From: Bacteroidales bacterium
GTDB taxonomy: Bacteria > Bacteroidota > Bacteroidia > Bacteroidales > Marinilabiliaceae
Assembly (NCBI GenBank): GCA_024401335.1
Contig: JAKSLH010000017.1
Coordinates: 1-59,924, forward strand
Length of the DNA: 59,924 nt
Direction: 5' to 3'
The number at the start of each line of letters is the position of its first letter. The stretch's first letter is position 1. Made by a program: the position numbers and the translations under genes. Positions 43,042-52,926 of this stretch are shown here, piece after piece. The notes under the pieces are model-generated. The model saw nothing but the letters and a program-made list of their open reading frames with translations. It did no database searches and was not told the origin of the DNA.

Positions 43042-45924
43042 TTATTCTGTCAGCAGCTGTCGTATTTCTTCGGTGCTCAGGTTGTATGATGTCTCGCTGT
43101 TGATGAAAGTGTCGGCTAGTTGGCGCTTCTTCTCTTGTAGCTTAGCTATCTTCTCTTCTATTGTGTTGCGTGTTATATAGCGATAGACGAACACATGCTT
43201 AGTCTGTCCGATACGGTGAGCTCTGTCGATGGCCTGTTTTTCGGCTTGAGGGTTCCACCAAGGATTGAGCATAAGAACATAGTCAGCAGTAGTCAAGTTA
43301 AGACCAACGCCGCCAGCTTTGAGAGAGATGAGGAATACGCTTATGCTACTATCGTTCTGGAAAGTGTTGATAACAGATTGTCTGTCGTGAGTATGACCGG
43401 TAAGAGTGCAGTTGCCTATATTAAGTCGGTTTAGTTCAGAGCGTATAAGTTCCAAATCCCTCACAAAAGACGAAAAGACAAGGATCTTATGACCTTCTGT
43501 GACGATATCAGAGATATGCTGTATTATCTGCTCGAACTTGCCGGAATCGCCTTCATAGTCAGTCAGAGCCAGAGAAGGGTGGTTGGCAATGAGACGTAAG
43601 CGAGTCAAAGCTTTAAGAGCAGCAAAAGTTTCGGTTTGAATAGATGAGTCAGACAGATTGAGCAGTTCATTGCGGCATCCGGACTTCTCACGTTCGTAGA
43701 CCTCGCTCTGTTCCGGTGTCATCTCGCAAAGGACAGTCTGTTCAGTGATAGGAGGCAGATCTTTAGCCACGGTCTCCTTTGTTCTTCTAAGAATATAAGG
43801 AGCAATAAGTCGCTTGAGCATCTCCTGCTTGCTGTCATCTTGGCTATGTTCGATAGGATTAACGAAATAGCTTCTAAAGAAATTGGCGCTACCAAGCAGA
43901 TTCTTATTGACAATATTCATCTGAGCCCACAAGTCGCCAAGATTGTTTTCTATAGGAGTTCCGCTTATCGTCAAGTGATGTTCGGCATTAATAGACGTAA
44001 CAGCCTTATATGTTATCGAAGAAGGATTCTTGACAAACTGACTCTCATCGAGAATAAGGTATCCGAACTGATATTTTGACAAGAAAGAGGCATCGTTGCG
44101 TAGTAATCCGTATGTGACTATCACGATATGATAATGTTGCAGGATGCGTCCTATTTCATCACTTTTGACCCTGTTTCTGCCAGCGTAGTTATAGATCTTG
44201 AGATGTGGTGCGAAGCGGTTGATCTCTGAGATCCAATTGTGGACAAGAGAGACAGGCATGACAATGAGAGAAGCCCCCATGACCGTGTCGTTGTATGATC
44301 CAAAGAGCGTGTCGCCAGAGGTGTCGCGTTTTGCTGCGGTGGCATAAATATGGCTCAAGAGAGCAATTGTCTGGATAGTTTTTCCGAGACCCATGTCATC
44401 GGCCAGAATACCACCTTTTTTGTTCTCGTAGAGAGTGATAAGCCATTTGAAACCATCAGTCTGGTAAGGACGCAGCTGAGCATTCAGAGTGCCAGAAAAT
44501 TCAGTGTCAGAAGCCGTCAGTTCGCCACGATTATTCCCGTCGAATTCGATATAGTCTTTAGGGAGAAGCGCCTTATGGATATTGTCGATGCGAATGTTGC
44601 CGTTGCTCTCCTTAGCAAATTGCATGACGTCTGCCCATGAAGCGAACCATTCTAGAGGCAGTATAAAAATCTGTCCATTAGGAAGTTCGTATTTTCTTTC
44701 ATTATGTATGATATGATTCTTCAGTTTGATGAAAGGAATCTCGAAACCATCCAAAACGATAACAGCATTGATATCGAACCAGTCGGCATTGTTTTGTGTG
44801 TCGATTTTCAGGCTGATGTTACCATTGTAGTATTCAGTCTCAGAGTTGATTTCAACCTTTATAGACTCGTGGTCGAGTTGAGACTTGTTTTTGTTGATCC
44901 ATTCGAGGATAGGGTAGATCTCAGAGAACTCAGCTTCGCCATCGATAGTCATTATGCCGTTAGAGCTATGGGTTAATCCCAATTCGGCGAGTACGTCCTC
45001 GTATTTCTTTTCTACGGTGATATGACGGTTGCACGTATAGAAAACGTATGAGTTGTCCTCCTTAGTCAGATTTACACTCCTTTTATTGTCACCGTATGCG
45101 TAGCGTTCGTCGCCATACATGAAGTTGAGGCGAATGGTATAACCTATGACAGTCTGTTCGACAGTCAGAACAGCCTTGCAGTCCTCCTCATGTTTCTTGA
45201 TTTTGAAGCCACGAGCGTCGACATAATAGTCCATTATGCACTTACGTACAAAAGACTGCATATACTTTTCGACGCTAGGTGAAGGCACCGCTATGAAACG
45301 TTTGTTGTAGAAAGGCGTGAATTTCTTGGCGTCGATATTATCGAAATGGTAGAGCACATTGTCGATGATTAGAGCCGCCGGGTTGTGGCAAATCTCAGAC
45401 ACCTTTTTGTTGAGAACAGACTTCTCCTGGTATTCGTTGCCGACCTTATAGTTAATAGACAGAGAGTATCTAAGGACATTCTCGTTGTCGAGAGTAAAGA
45501 AACACTTAGGGCGACACTTAAAGTCGTTGAACTTTACAATGTCGGTCTCATACAGATTGTTGTAGCCCGCTATCTTATGGAACATCAGCATCTTATTACT
45601 GATGATAAGCGGAAGGACATCATTCATCATTCTATCAATAAAAGGAATGATGAAGTCGCTCACAACCTTAGCGTCGGTCTTTTCTATAAACTCCTTTACC
45701 GTCTTTTTTTTCGAAAAACGACGACAAAGAGCCTGGTCGGATAACTCAGACAGGTTTTGTACAACCTTCAGTTCGTCATCCGACATATTGAGTCGTTCGC
45801 AGCTCTTTGCTGTAGCCGGTTCGATAAGATAGTAGCTAGGCTTTCTGTCGGTTTCGACTATATATGGCAAGCATACATAGCCCCACAGTTTTCGCTCGGT
45901 AGCAACTATACATAGGCGTTCCAT
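43042..45924 (-). CDS. SNF2/RapA-type DNA translocase (helicase superfamily 2)
   Basis: This 960-residue ATP-dependent translocase begins with a 470-residue N-terminal region of unknown fold containing many strand-rich segments. The Snf2 motor follows (about 480-935): motif I GGILADDMGLGKTIQT, motif II LILDESQ, motif III LTISGTPIENNLGDLWAQ, and motifs V-VI FLISLKAGGVGLNLTTADYV and IDRAHRIGQTKHVFVYRYI. Bacterial SNF2 proteins remodel protein-DNA complexes; RapA recycles RNA polymerase. The N-terminal region does not show RapA's Tudor or SWI2/SNF2 start, so its target is unknown. It is the last gene of the envelope operon, 12 bp after the M23 gene. Confidence 0.9.
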   Translation of the reverse strand: MERLCIVATERKLWGYVCLPYIVETDRKPSYYLIEPATAKSCERLNMSDDELKVVQNLSELSDQALCRRFSKKKTVKEFIEKTDAKVVSDFIIPFIDRMMNDVLPLIISNKMLMFHKIAGYNNLYETDIVKFNDFKCRPKCFFTLDNENVLRYSLSINYKVGNEYQEKSVLNKKVSEICHNPAALIIDNVLYHFDNIDAKKFTPFYNKRFIAVPSPSVEKYMQSFVRKCIMDYYVDARGFKIKKHEEDCKAVLTVEQTVIGYTIRLNFMYGDERYAYGDNKRSVNLTKEDNSYVFYTCNRHITVEKKYEDVLAELGLTHSSNGIMTIDGEAEFSEIYPILEWINKNKSQLDHESIKVEINSETEYYNGNISLKIDTQNNADWFDINAVIVLDGFEIPFIKLKNHIIHNERKYELPNGQIFILPLEWFASWADVMQFAKESNGNIRIDNIHKALLPKDYIEFDGNNRGELTASDTEFSGTLNAQLRPYQTDGFKWLITLYENKKGGILADDMGLGKTIQTIALLSHIYATAAKRDTSGDTLFGSYNDTVMGASLIVMPVSLVHNWISEINRFAPHLKIYNYAGRNRVKSDEIGRILQHYHIVIVTYGLLRNDASFLSKYQFGYLILDESQFVKNPSSITYKAVTSINAEHHLTISGTPIENNLGDLWAQMNIVNKNLLGSANFFRSYFVNPIEHSQDDSKQEMLKRLIAPYILRRTKETVAKDLPPITEQTVLCEMTPEQSEVYEREKSGCRNELLNLSDSSIQTETFAALKALTRLRLIANHPSLALTDYEGDSGKFEQIIQHISDIVTEGHKILVFSSFVRDLELIRSELNRLNIGNCTLTGHTHDRQSVINTFQNDSSISVFLISLKAGGVGLNLTTADYVLMLNPWWNPQAEKQAIDRAHRIGQTKHVFVYRYITRNTIEEKIAKLQEKKRQLADTFINSETSYNLSTEEIRQLLTE

Positions 45925-45936
45925 ATTGTTGTCTGC

Positions 45937-46881
45937 TTATCTGACAATCACACGTTGGCCTATTCTTAAAGTCTTATTTGCTGAAAAACCATTGAGCTGG
46001 CAAATCTTCTTGACAGTAGTTCCGTATTTGTATGCCAATCCGCCCAAAGTGTCACCACTCTTAATAGTGTGAATCTTTCTCTGAGATGCGGCCAAAGACT
46101 CTTCGTCAGTCTGACCGTAATGAGAGTAGATGCTGAAGTAGTGTTTTTTAAGTATAAACTTATCTTCGCGCAGTTCGCCAGTGCTAAAGTCTATGATACG
46201 TTCAGGGTCGAAAGGCTGGCCGAGGTACCTAGCTTCGAAGTGAAGGTGTGGGCCAGTGCTACGACCGGTTGAGCCACCATATCCGATGACATCACCAGCT
46301 CTGACAATGTCATTCTCCTGGACATTATGACGAGAAAGATGGCCATAGTAAGTTTCGAGACCGTTAGGGTGACGGATAACGACAAGGTTGCCATAGCCAC
46401 CAGTGTTACGCGTTTTCATAACGATACGTACTTTACCGTCGAAGGCAGCTCTGATAGGGTCGCCAATGGTAAGAGCGATATCAGTTCCCTTATGGTCGCG
46501 ACGTTTTCTGAACTTAAAACCAGAGCGAACAGCGCCCTTTATTGGTGGGCAATAATTATGAAGGCTGTCGCGCAAGAACAGTTCTACTTCATCAGGAAGT
46601 TCGATGTTCTGTCCCTTATACGCATGTATTTTAGCATTATCCCAGTTGTCTTCGAAATCCTCTTCGTCAACGTGAGGACGGTCGAATTCGATCTGTTCCC
46701 AGGTATGGTCGTTATAGAGGACGATCTTTACATATTTGTCATTGGTAGGGATAGTATCGACCACTTCAACGGGTAGTCTATCGGCAATGTTTGAAAGCGA
46801 GTCGGTTTGAACGTCTTCAGCGTATGCTATCTGTGTTGTAATTAATCCAGGGAGGAACGCGATTTTTACTAAATTTTTCAC
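45937..46881 (-). CDS. Secreted M23 endopeptidase with C-terminal LysM domain
   Basis: This 314-residue cell-wall hydrolase has a signal peptide (MKNLVKIAFLPGLITTQIAY), a linker with two short repeats, then an M23 (lysostaphin/LytM) domain (about 125-225). Zinc ligands in HKGTD and HLHFEARYLG and the loop GNLVVIRHPNGLETYYGHLS are all present, so it is probably an active endopeptidase and not an EnvC/NlpD-type degenerate factor. The C-terminal LysM domain (about 265-312, HTIKSGDTLGGLAYKYGTTV) binds glycan strands. It is probably involved in peptidoglycan remodelling during growth or division, which fits its operon with ftsK and lptD. Confidence 0.92.
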   Translation of the reverse strand: MKNLVKIAFLPGLITTQIAYAEDVQTDSLSNIADRLPVEVVDTIPTNDKYVKIVLYNDHTWEQIEFDRPHVDEEDFEDNWDNAKIHAYKGQNIELPDEVELFLRDSLHNYCPPIKGAVRSGFKFRKRRDHKGTDIALTIGDPIRAAFDGKVRIVMKTRNTGGYGNLVVIRHPNGLETYYGHLSRHNVQENDIVRAGDVIGYGGSTGRSTGPHLHFEARYLGQPFDPERIIDFSTGELREDKFILKKHYFSIYSHYGQTDEESLAASQRKIHTIKSGDTLGGLAYKYGTTVKKICQLNGFSANKTLRIGQRVIVR

Positions 46882-46907
46882 TGTTTTTTTGTCTTTTCTT
46901 ATTATCG

Positions 46908-47570
46908 TTATCTCATATCAACAACTTCAACGTCGGGATGAGCTTGGGCATCGAATGAGAACTCACTGTCTGGTATGGACAGGTTAGTCTTGAAAGAGTC
47001 GACATTCACGTAATATGAAGTGCCGTCTTTGCCTTGCTGCATAATACGTCTGATTGTATATGTGTCTTTGTCTATAGTTAATCTAACACGCGCGATATTA
47101 GTCTTATGGTCGATAGGGTAGAGGTCGATATTGACACAGTTGTGAGAGTCGATCTTCATGTCGTCAATATATCTCATCTTATACCCCTTATCATAAGCGC
47201 CTAGAAGCTGCATTGGACCGATCATAGCCTCAGGATTTTCTTCGGCATCGGTGATATTAGCCTCTTTATCCTCGACGAGCCATGTGCATATAGTACTTCC
47301 ATCGAAGAAAGTGATGGAGTTCATGAAGTCGAGCTTGTATTTATTGCCTTTAACCGACAGATCGCCTTTCAATTCAGTCTTTGAATTGTTCTGCTTGTTG
47401 TCGATAGTGACAGAGAAGCTAGTCTTGATGGTGCTGTAGCCCTTGTTTTTGCTAGACATCTTGTCGAGATAAGTCTTCGCAATCTCAGTGCGTTCCTCTT
47501 CTGTTTGAGAATAGGCTGATAGAGACAAGCTGAACAAAACAGCTATTATTGCAAAAATATTCTTCATCAT
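46908..47570 (-). CDS. LolA-like outer-membrane lipoprotein carrier protein
   Basis: This 220-residue periplasmic carrier has a signal peptide (MMKNIFAIIAVLFSLSLSAY) and a LolA-type half-barrel. The pattern GYSTIKTSFSVTIDNKQNNS, then beta strands ending in IARVRLTIDKDTYTIRRIMQ, is characteristic. In Gram-negatives LolA takes lipoproteins from the inner-membrane LolCDE complex to the outer membrane. Its position between ftsK and the M23 gene matches a common Bacteroidales order of ftsK and a LolA-like gene. This one is likely the general carrier; the copy at 38990 belongs to the polyene-like operon. Confidence 0.85.
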   Translation of the reverse strand: MMKNIFAIIAVLFSLSLSAYSQTEEERTEIAKTYLDKMSSKNKGYSTIKTSFSVTIDNKQNNSKTELKGDLSVKGNKYKLDFMNSITFFDGSTICTWLVEDKEANITDAEENPEAMIGPMQLLGAYDKGYKMRYIDDMKIDSHNCVNIDLYPIDHKTNIARVRLTIDKDTYTIRRIMQQGKDGTSYYVNVDSFKTNLSIPDSEFSFDAQAHPDVEVVDMR

Positions 47571-47587
47571 AATAATCTCTTTATTGG

Positions 47588-50041
47588 TTACAAACCAAAC
47601 CCTTGCAATATTCGTTCCAATTCCATATCAGTCTGAACAAGAACTTGTCGTGGCTTGCTACCTTCGGCCGGTCCTACTATGCCTGCTCTCTCAAGCTGAT
47701 CCATTAATTTGCCAGCTCTGTTGTAGCCGAGAGAAAAACGACGTTGGATATTAGAAGTAGAGCCAGACTGCATTTCTACAACCATGTGGGCGACATCGGA
47801 GAAAAGCGAGTCGAGCTGTCCCGGCTCTATTAATCCGCCACCTTCCATGCCATCGCCTTCGCTTATTACCTCAGGGAGAGGGTAAGAGCAAGCGTAGCCT
47901 TGCTGACTGCCGATGAAATCGTTGATCTTTGTCACTTCGTCGGTGTCGACAAGAGCGCACTGAACGCGAGTAGTATCAGAGCCCATCTTGACAAGCATAT
48001 CACCACGGCCGATAAGATGCTGAGCACCAGTTGTATCAATAATAGTACGAGAGTCGACCATTGTACCTACTCTAAATGCAATCTGAGTAGGGAAGTTAGC
48101 CTTGATCACACCAGTGATAATCTTAGCGGAAGGACGTTGAGTAGCAAGTATCATGTGGATGCCCACGGCACGAGCCTTTTGAGCGATACGAGCGATAGGA
48201 GTCTCAATCTCCTTGCCAGCAGTCATTATCAAGTCGGCAAACTCATCGATGATTACAACGATGTATGGCAAATATCTGTGACCGTTTTCAGGGTTGAGCT
48301 GACGGTTGATAAACTTCTTGTTGTATTCCTTGATATTACGGCAGTCGACCTTAGTAAGCAGAGCATATCGGTCGTCCATTTCAACAGTGAGCGAGTTGAG
48401 CGTATTCTTAACCTTGTCGACATTGGTTATGATAACGTCGTCTTCGCTCTCCATCTTAGCCATGAAGTGCTTCTCGAGTTTTCTATAGATGGAGAATTCG
48501 ACCATCTTAGGGTCGACCATCACAAATTTCACCTGTGAAGGGTGTTTCTTGTAGAGAATGGATGTCACAATAGCATTCAATCCGACAGACTTACCCATAC
48601 CAGTTGCACCAGCGACAAGAAGGTGAGGTGTTTTAGTCAAGTCGAACATAAAGACCTCGTTAGAGATCGTCTTACCCATGACGATAGGCAGCTCGAAAGT
48701 AGATTCCTGGAACTTCTTGGACTTAACCATAGAGAGCATGGAAACGACCTGAGGCTTAGAGTTAGGCACTTCAATACCGATAGTTCCCTTGCCAGGCATA
48801 GGAGCAATGATACGGATACCCAAAGCAGCTAGAGACAGTGCGATATCGTCTTGCAATCCCTGTATCTTAGAAATTCTGACGCCAGGAGCGGGTACAATCT
48901 CGTAGAGAGTAACAGTCGGTCCGATAGTAGCCGTGATATTCTGTATCTTGATGCCGAAATTGTCAAGTGTCTCGACAATCTTATTCTTCTTCTCGACAAG
49001 TTCGGCCCTATCTTCCTCTTCATTGCTCGTCTCGTTCTGATAGTCAACAAGCAAGTCGAAAGTAGGGTATTGGTAATGAGCCAAGTCGAGAGTAGGGTCA
49101 TAAGGAGTATCAAGAGAACCCTTGTTTTGAGAAGCGAGTTCCTCCTCCTCGTTTTTTATGATATCGATACCATCATCAGAATAGTCGTCGGGGGCAGAAT
49201 CCTTTTTAGTGTTTATGATATCAAAGCCCTGTGCATTTATTGTCCTAGTTTCTTCGTCAGGAGTATAAGTTTCATCTTCGTCAACAACAGGATCTTCTTC
49301 GTCGAAAATGTTTTTCTCTTCGTTAATAGTATTGTCAACTTTGACGTCGTTATCATCATTTACAAACTCATCTTTAGAAGAAGACAAGTTGCCACCTTCA
49401 TCCATGTTGATAGACATGTCGGGCAATGAAAACTTATGATTAGTCAGCTTGCTGATACACTTACTGATAAAAGCAGACACACCGTTGACATAGATAGACA
49501 AATAGAGAATCAGCAGAAAGGCAAGTAAGATGACAGTGCCTAGGACTCCGATAGCCGAAATAAGCCATGAAGAGACAAAATAGCCATGTGCGCCACCCAA
49601 AAGAGGGTATATTCTGTCGGAAAAACCATAGAAGATAAATCCCAATGTAGTGCTTCCCCATATGCTAATCAGCAAGCCATGGAAGAAAATTTTGCCGAGT
49701 GGACGAGGGCGAACATTAAGGAACCAGAGGCCTATAGCGAACAGGAAAGCAGGGACAATAAAAGCCATTATTCCTATGCCGTTGGTAATGAGCATATCCG
49801 ATACCCAAGCACCGATTTTGCCAAGTACGTTTTGAGCGACAATCTCTTTGTTGAAGACAAGGTCAATCAAAGGCATGTCGAAGACACTTCTGTCAGCGCC
49901 GCCAGTAATGAAGAAAGAGAGCAGGGCAAAAAACAGCATAAGGCCCAATACGATAAGTATAAGACCAGAGGCGAATCTGATGTTAGCCTTTTGTGGCGCT
50001 GAACCTGCGTTAGCGGTATTTGGTTTGTTTTTCTTGGCCAT
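47588..50041 (-). CDS. ftsK: FtsK/SpoIIIE DNA translocase
   Basis: FtsK pumps chromosomal DNA at the division septum and activates dimer resolution. From the ATG at 50041 (the frame extends to 50080) the protein has 817 residues. Four N-terminal membrane helices (about 20-185) come first. An acidic, low-complexity linker (about 195-320) follows, then the alpha and beta motor domains with Walker A VAGATGMGKSVGLNAI and Walker B VVIIDEFADLIMTAG. A gamma winged-helix DNA-reading domain lies at the C-terminus (IQRRFSLGYNRAGKLMDQLE). The linker is short compared with E. coli FtsK, as is usual for SpoIIIE-like proteins. It lies 17 bp downstream of lptD. Confidence 0.95.
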   Translation of the reverse strand: MAKKNKPNTANAGSAPQKANIRFASGLILIVLGLMLFFALLSFFITGGADRSVFDMPLIDLVFNKEIVAQNVLGKIGAWVSDMLITNGIGIMAFIVPAFLFAIGLWFLNVRPRPLGKIFFHGLLISIWGSTTLGFIFYGFSDRIYPLLGGAHGYFVSSWLISAIGVLGTVILLAFLLILYLSIYVNGVSAFISKCISKLTNHKFSLPDMSINMDEGGNLSSSKDEFVNDDNDVKVDNTINEEKNIFDEEDPVVDEDETYTPDEETRTINAQGFDIINTKKDSAPDDYSDDGIDIIKNEEEELASQNKGSLDTPYDPTLDLAHYQYPTFDLLVDYQNETSNEEEDRAELVEKKNKIVETLDNFGIKIQNITATIGPTVTLYEIVPAPGVRISKIQGLQDDIALSLAALGIRIIAPMPGKGTIGIEVPNSKPQVVSMLSMVKSKKFQESTFELPIVMGKTISNEVFMFDLTKTPHLLVAGATGMGKSVGLNAIVTSILYKKHPSQVKFVMVDPKMVEFSIYRKLEKHFMAKMESEDDVIITNVDKVKNTLNSLTVEMDDRYALLTKVDCRNIKEYNKKFINRQLNPENGHRYLPYIVVIIDEFADLIMTAGKEIETPIARIAQKARAVGIHMILATQRPSAKIITGVIKANFPTQIAFRVGTMVDSRTIIDTTGAQHLIGRGDMLVKMGSDTTRVQCALVDTDEVTKINDFIGSQQGYACSYPLPEVISEGDGMEGGGLIEPGQLDSLFSDVAHMVVEMQSGSTSNIQRRFSLGYNRAGKLMDQLERAGIVGPAEGSKPRQVLVQTDMELERILQGFGL

Positions 50042-50057
50042 CTTCTTATAGTTAGAT

Positions 50058-52778
50058 TTATCTATATCTTCCGTTATCACGTGGACTATTGCTCTGCTGA
50101 TACTTAAGGTCTTTAAGAATGCTGCTGCTAATAGCGATATTGAAGTTATATGATTTATAAAGACCTACAGGTACGATATTGAAGTTCATAGACCAGCAGT
50201 GAAGATCTCTTGTTACACCTAATGAAGTCTGTGACAGTTTCTTTTCATCAAAGCTATAGCCAGATGATATAGAAATCTTCCACTTAGGTGTAAGAGATAT
50301 ATTGCCAGACACGTTGACACTTTGAGATACCTTATGAGAGTAGAGACAAGTGTTAGGGTTGAACTTGTTCTGTGACACGCGGAGGCTATAGTTTATTGAT
50401 ATGCTCCATGGCATAGAAAACTCAGCATATCCGTCATTGTCGGAAGAAGTCTCTTCCTTCTTTTCGTTCTTCGGATCTATCTGAGCGCCGGCAGCCTCAT
50501 TGTCGCTCTTGGCAGCGTCTAGAGCCCAGTCTTCATTCTCATCCTCTACATCGTCACTGGTGTTTTTGCCCTCTCTTAGCTTCTTGAACTTCTCTGGTGA
50601 GAGCTGGAAGCCGAAGCTTAAGCTAGCGCTAGTCAGTCGAGCAGGCTTGCCATATTCCTTCAGAGCCGACCTGTTGATCTTAATAGGAGAACCGCTCTTA
50701 TTAGGAACCAGCGCATAAGGGTCGAAGTTAGCGCTGAATGAGACACTTGTGCCAAAGACCTTAGTTCTTCCGCTCATGCTGATGTTGTCCCATTTGATAG
50801 AGTCCTTCATCAGGTCGTAGCCAGAACTAAAAGAGAGGCTCTCCAGCAGAGATATCTTGGCAAAACCCGTAGTATCTTTCTCGCTCTTGACCTTCATTTC
50901 GAGAGTGTTGCCAAGAGAAAGAGAAATTCTGCCGCTCTGTGCAGATCCAGGGGCACCATACTGATAACCGTTGAAATAGCTGTATTTGTATTTTACAACC
51001 TCATTGTTTTTCTTGTCGTAGTATTCGAACGAGTCGTAGCTACCAAACTTGTGCTGGCTAAAGTCAGGTGTGTATGAGAAGCTAACGCTTGGTGTCATGA
51101 CATGTCTGATAGTATTAATCTTGTCACCAAACAGGAATCTCCATGGAGTATAGAATAGATAGACCTTTGTGCTTAAGCCAGTAGAGAAGCTATAGTCGTA
51201 GGCACGGTAGAAACCCTTGGTAGGTTCTCTCTTCACGACCTTATTCTCTTTTGCATCGAAATACTGTTCCGTTCTGTTGAAATACCAACGCTCTGTATAG
51301 TTGAAACTAGGCGTCATAGTGAAGTATTTCATCATCTTGATGTTGGTAGAGACAGGAAGTGAGTGAGTCACGCCATTCTTCCATGCTGTAGCAAAGTCTT
51401 CTGGTCTGAAAGTGAGTTCGCTCTCCTTGCATGATATGCTATTCTTGCCTTTTACAGAATATGACAGGTTGATGTCATACAACGGATTGGACTTGCTTCC
51501 GACCATCTTCTTAGGCTTGAAAGGGTAGAATCTCTTGGAAGAAGTGATAGAGATGTCAGGAAGAGTGAGGCTCACGGACTCATCTCTAGAGTTCTGAGAG
51601 TGGAGCAACGAAGCCTGCAAGCGGAACGGATTCCAAGACCATTTCCTTGAATAAGAGATAGATGAACTCTTTTGGTTGGTTGCCAGCGTCTCAGGATTTA
51701 CCACGCTAGTCACATTGTTTTTGTTGTAGGAGCTAGTAGAGAAATTTACGCTAGCAGAAAACGACTGGTCAGGGTTAGCCTTGCTGTCCTGAGAATGGTT
51801 CCAACGAACAGAAAAGTCCTTTGTTTCACGATAGTCAGGCAACTCCTTCTCGGACGTCTTGTTGACAATATAGTCACCAGAGAAGCTACCAGAGAACTTA
51901 TATCTTTTCTTGTAGGTAGAAGATATGTGAGTACCCCAAGAGCCTTTTGTGTATATATCGGCAAGCACTCGCATGTCGAAGTAGTCGTTCAAGGCAAGGT
52001 AGTAGCCACCATTTCTCAGATAGAAGCCACGGCTTGATTCATCACCGTAAGTTGGCATTATGATACCAGAGCTGTAGGATTTCGTATTAGGAATGATAGC
52101 AAAAGGGATTGCTATAGGCATAGGCACATCTTCGAGGACGAGATAGGCAGGTCCGGTAACCGTCTTCTTGCCAGGTGTGACCTTAGCCTTTGTTAGGTTC
52201 AGGTAGAAGTGGGGATGTTCGTGGTTGGAGCAAGTGGTGTATTTAGCATCACGCATGTAATAAGTCTTTTCGTCCACACGCTTAGCACGGTTGCCCACGA
52301 CATATCCTTCGCCCTGTTCGGTTACGATATGTGTGATGATAGCTTTCTTGGTCTTGAAGTTATACTTCATTTCCCTCATCTCGTATTCTCCGCTCTTGTC
52401 TTTGAATACAGGGAGGTCGATCTCTTGGCCAGTAGAGTCGCGGCGTCCGCAAGCATAAGCCAATGTGCTATCCATGTCGAGCACAATCTGATGAGCGGTA
52501 AGAGTTATGTCTCCATAGACAATCTGGGCTTTGCCGAACAGATACATTTTCTTGGAGGCGAAGTCGAAAGACATAGAGTCTTGTGCAGAGTAAGTCACTT
52601 CTGCATTAAGGAATGAAGTAGTGCCCTTCTTGCTCTCTTTGGATTGCGACCCTTTTTCGGTTGTCTGGCTATTGTTTTCTTGGGCGTTAGCACATATTGG
52701 AATAGATATAAAAGCCCATAATGCGAGTAGCATTTGGGTGTAGAATCTGCTTCTGTTATGTGTATATTGTTTGGCCAA
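50058..52778 (-). CDS. LptD/OstA-family LPS transport beta-barrel protein
   Basis: This 906-residue outer-membrane protein inserts lipopolysaccharide at the cell surface. An N-terminal extension and signal peptide (hydrophobic core MLLALWAFISIPICANA) are followed by an OstA/LptA-like beta-jellyroll domain (about 50-250) with MYLFGKAQIVYGDITLTAHQ. A large beta-barrel runs from about 260 to the C-terminus, with many aromatic-ended strands such as SGTHISS-type repeats. The usual Cys residues of E. coli LptD are not obvious, as is normal in Bacteroidetes. It is the first gene of the operon with ftsK, and the promoter box at 52802-52809 supports the ATG at 52778. Confidence 0.88.
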   Translation of the reverse strand: MAKQYTHNRSRFYTQMLLALWAFISIPICANAQENNSQTTEKGSQSKESKKGTTSFLNAEVTYSAQDSMSFDFASKKMYLFGKAQIVYGDITLTAHQIVLDMDSTLAYACGRRDSTGQEIDLPVFKDKSGEYEMREMKYNFKTKKAIITHIVTEQGEGYVVGNRAKRVDEKTYYMRDAKYTTCSNHEHPHFYLNLTKAKVTPGKKTVTGPAYLVLEDVPMPIAIPFAIIPNTKSYSSGIIMPTYGDESSRGFYLRNGGYYLALNDYFDMRVLADIYTKGSWGTHISSTYKKRYKFSGSFSGDYIVNKTSEKELPDYRETKDFSVRWNHSQDSKANPDQSFSASVNFSTSSYNKNNVTSVVNPETLATNQKSSSISYSRKWSWNPFRLQASLLHSQNSRDESVSLTLPDISITSSKRFYPFKPKKMVGSKSNPLYDINLSYSVKGKNSISCKESELTFRPEDFATAWKNGVTHSLPVSTNIKMMKYFTMTPSFNYTERWYFNRTEQYFDAKENKVVKREPTKGFYRAYDYSFSTGLSTKVYLFYTPWRFLFGDKINTIRHVMTPSVSFSYTPDFSQHKFGSYDSFEYYDKKNNEVVKYKYSYFNGYQYGAPGSAQSGRISLSLGNTLEMKVKSEKDTTGFAKISLLESLSFSSGYDLMKDSIKWDNISMSGRTKVFGTSVSFSANFDPYALVPNKSGSPIKINRSALKEYGKPARLTSASLSFGFQLSPEKFKKLREGKNTSDDVEDENEDWALDAAKSDNEAAGAQIDPKNEKKEETSSDNDGYAEFSMPWSISINYSLRVSQNKFNPNTCLYSHKVSQSVNVSGNISLTPKWKISISSGYSFDEKKLSQTSLGVTRDLHCWSMNFNIVPVGLYKSYNFNIAISSSILKDLKYQQSNSPRDNGRYR

Positions 52779-52801
52779 ATCTAATCAAGTGAATTCACAT
52801 G

Positions 52802-52809
52802 CAAAGATA
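52802..52809 (-). promoter_or_regulatory. Bacteroidetes -7 box for the lptD operon
   Basis: On the minus strand TATCTTTG matches TAnnTTTG and lies 24 bp before the lptD ATG at 52778. A matching TTG -33 element is not clear. Confidence 0.55.
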
Positions 52810-52864
52810 ATCAACAATCGCGCCATTTCATCATTTTGATATTAAGATTATTGATTTTTTACAT

Positions 52865-52900
52865 ATAAAAAAACGGACATGATTTTGTTTCATGTCCGTT
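52865..52900 (-). terminator. Terminator of the TOTE-like gene
   Basis: On the minus strand a perfect 10-bp stem (plus 52872-52881 with 52891-52900) is followed by seven or more Ts. It lies about 25 bp past the stop codon of the 825-residue protein and separates it from the lptD operon. Confidence 0.85.
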
Positions 52901-52926
52901 GATGTGTGTTGTATGGTTTCTTATGT

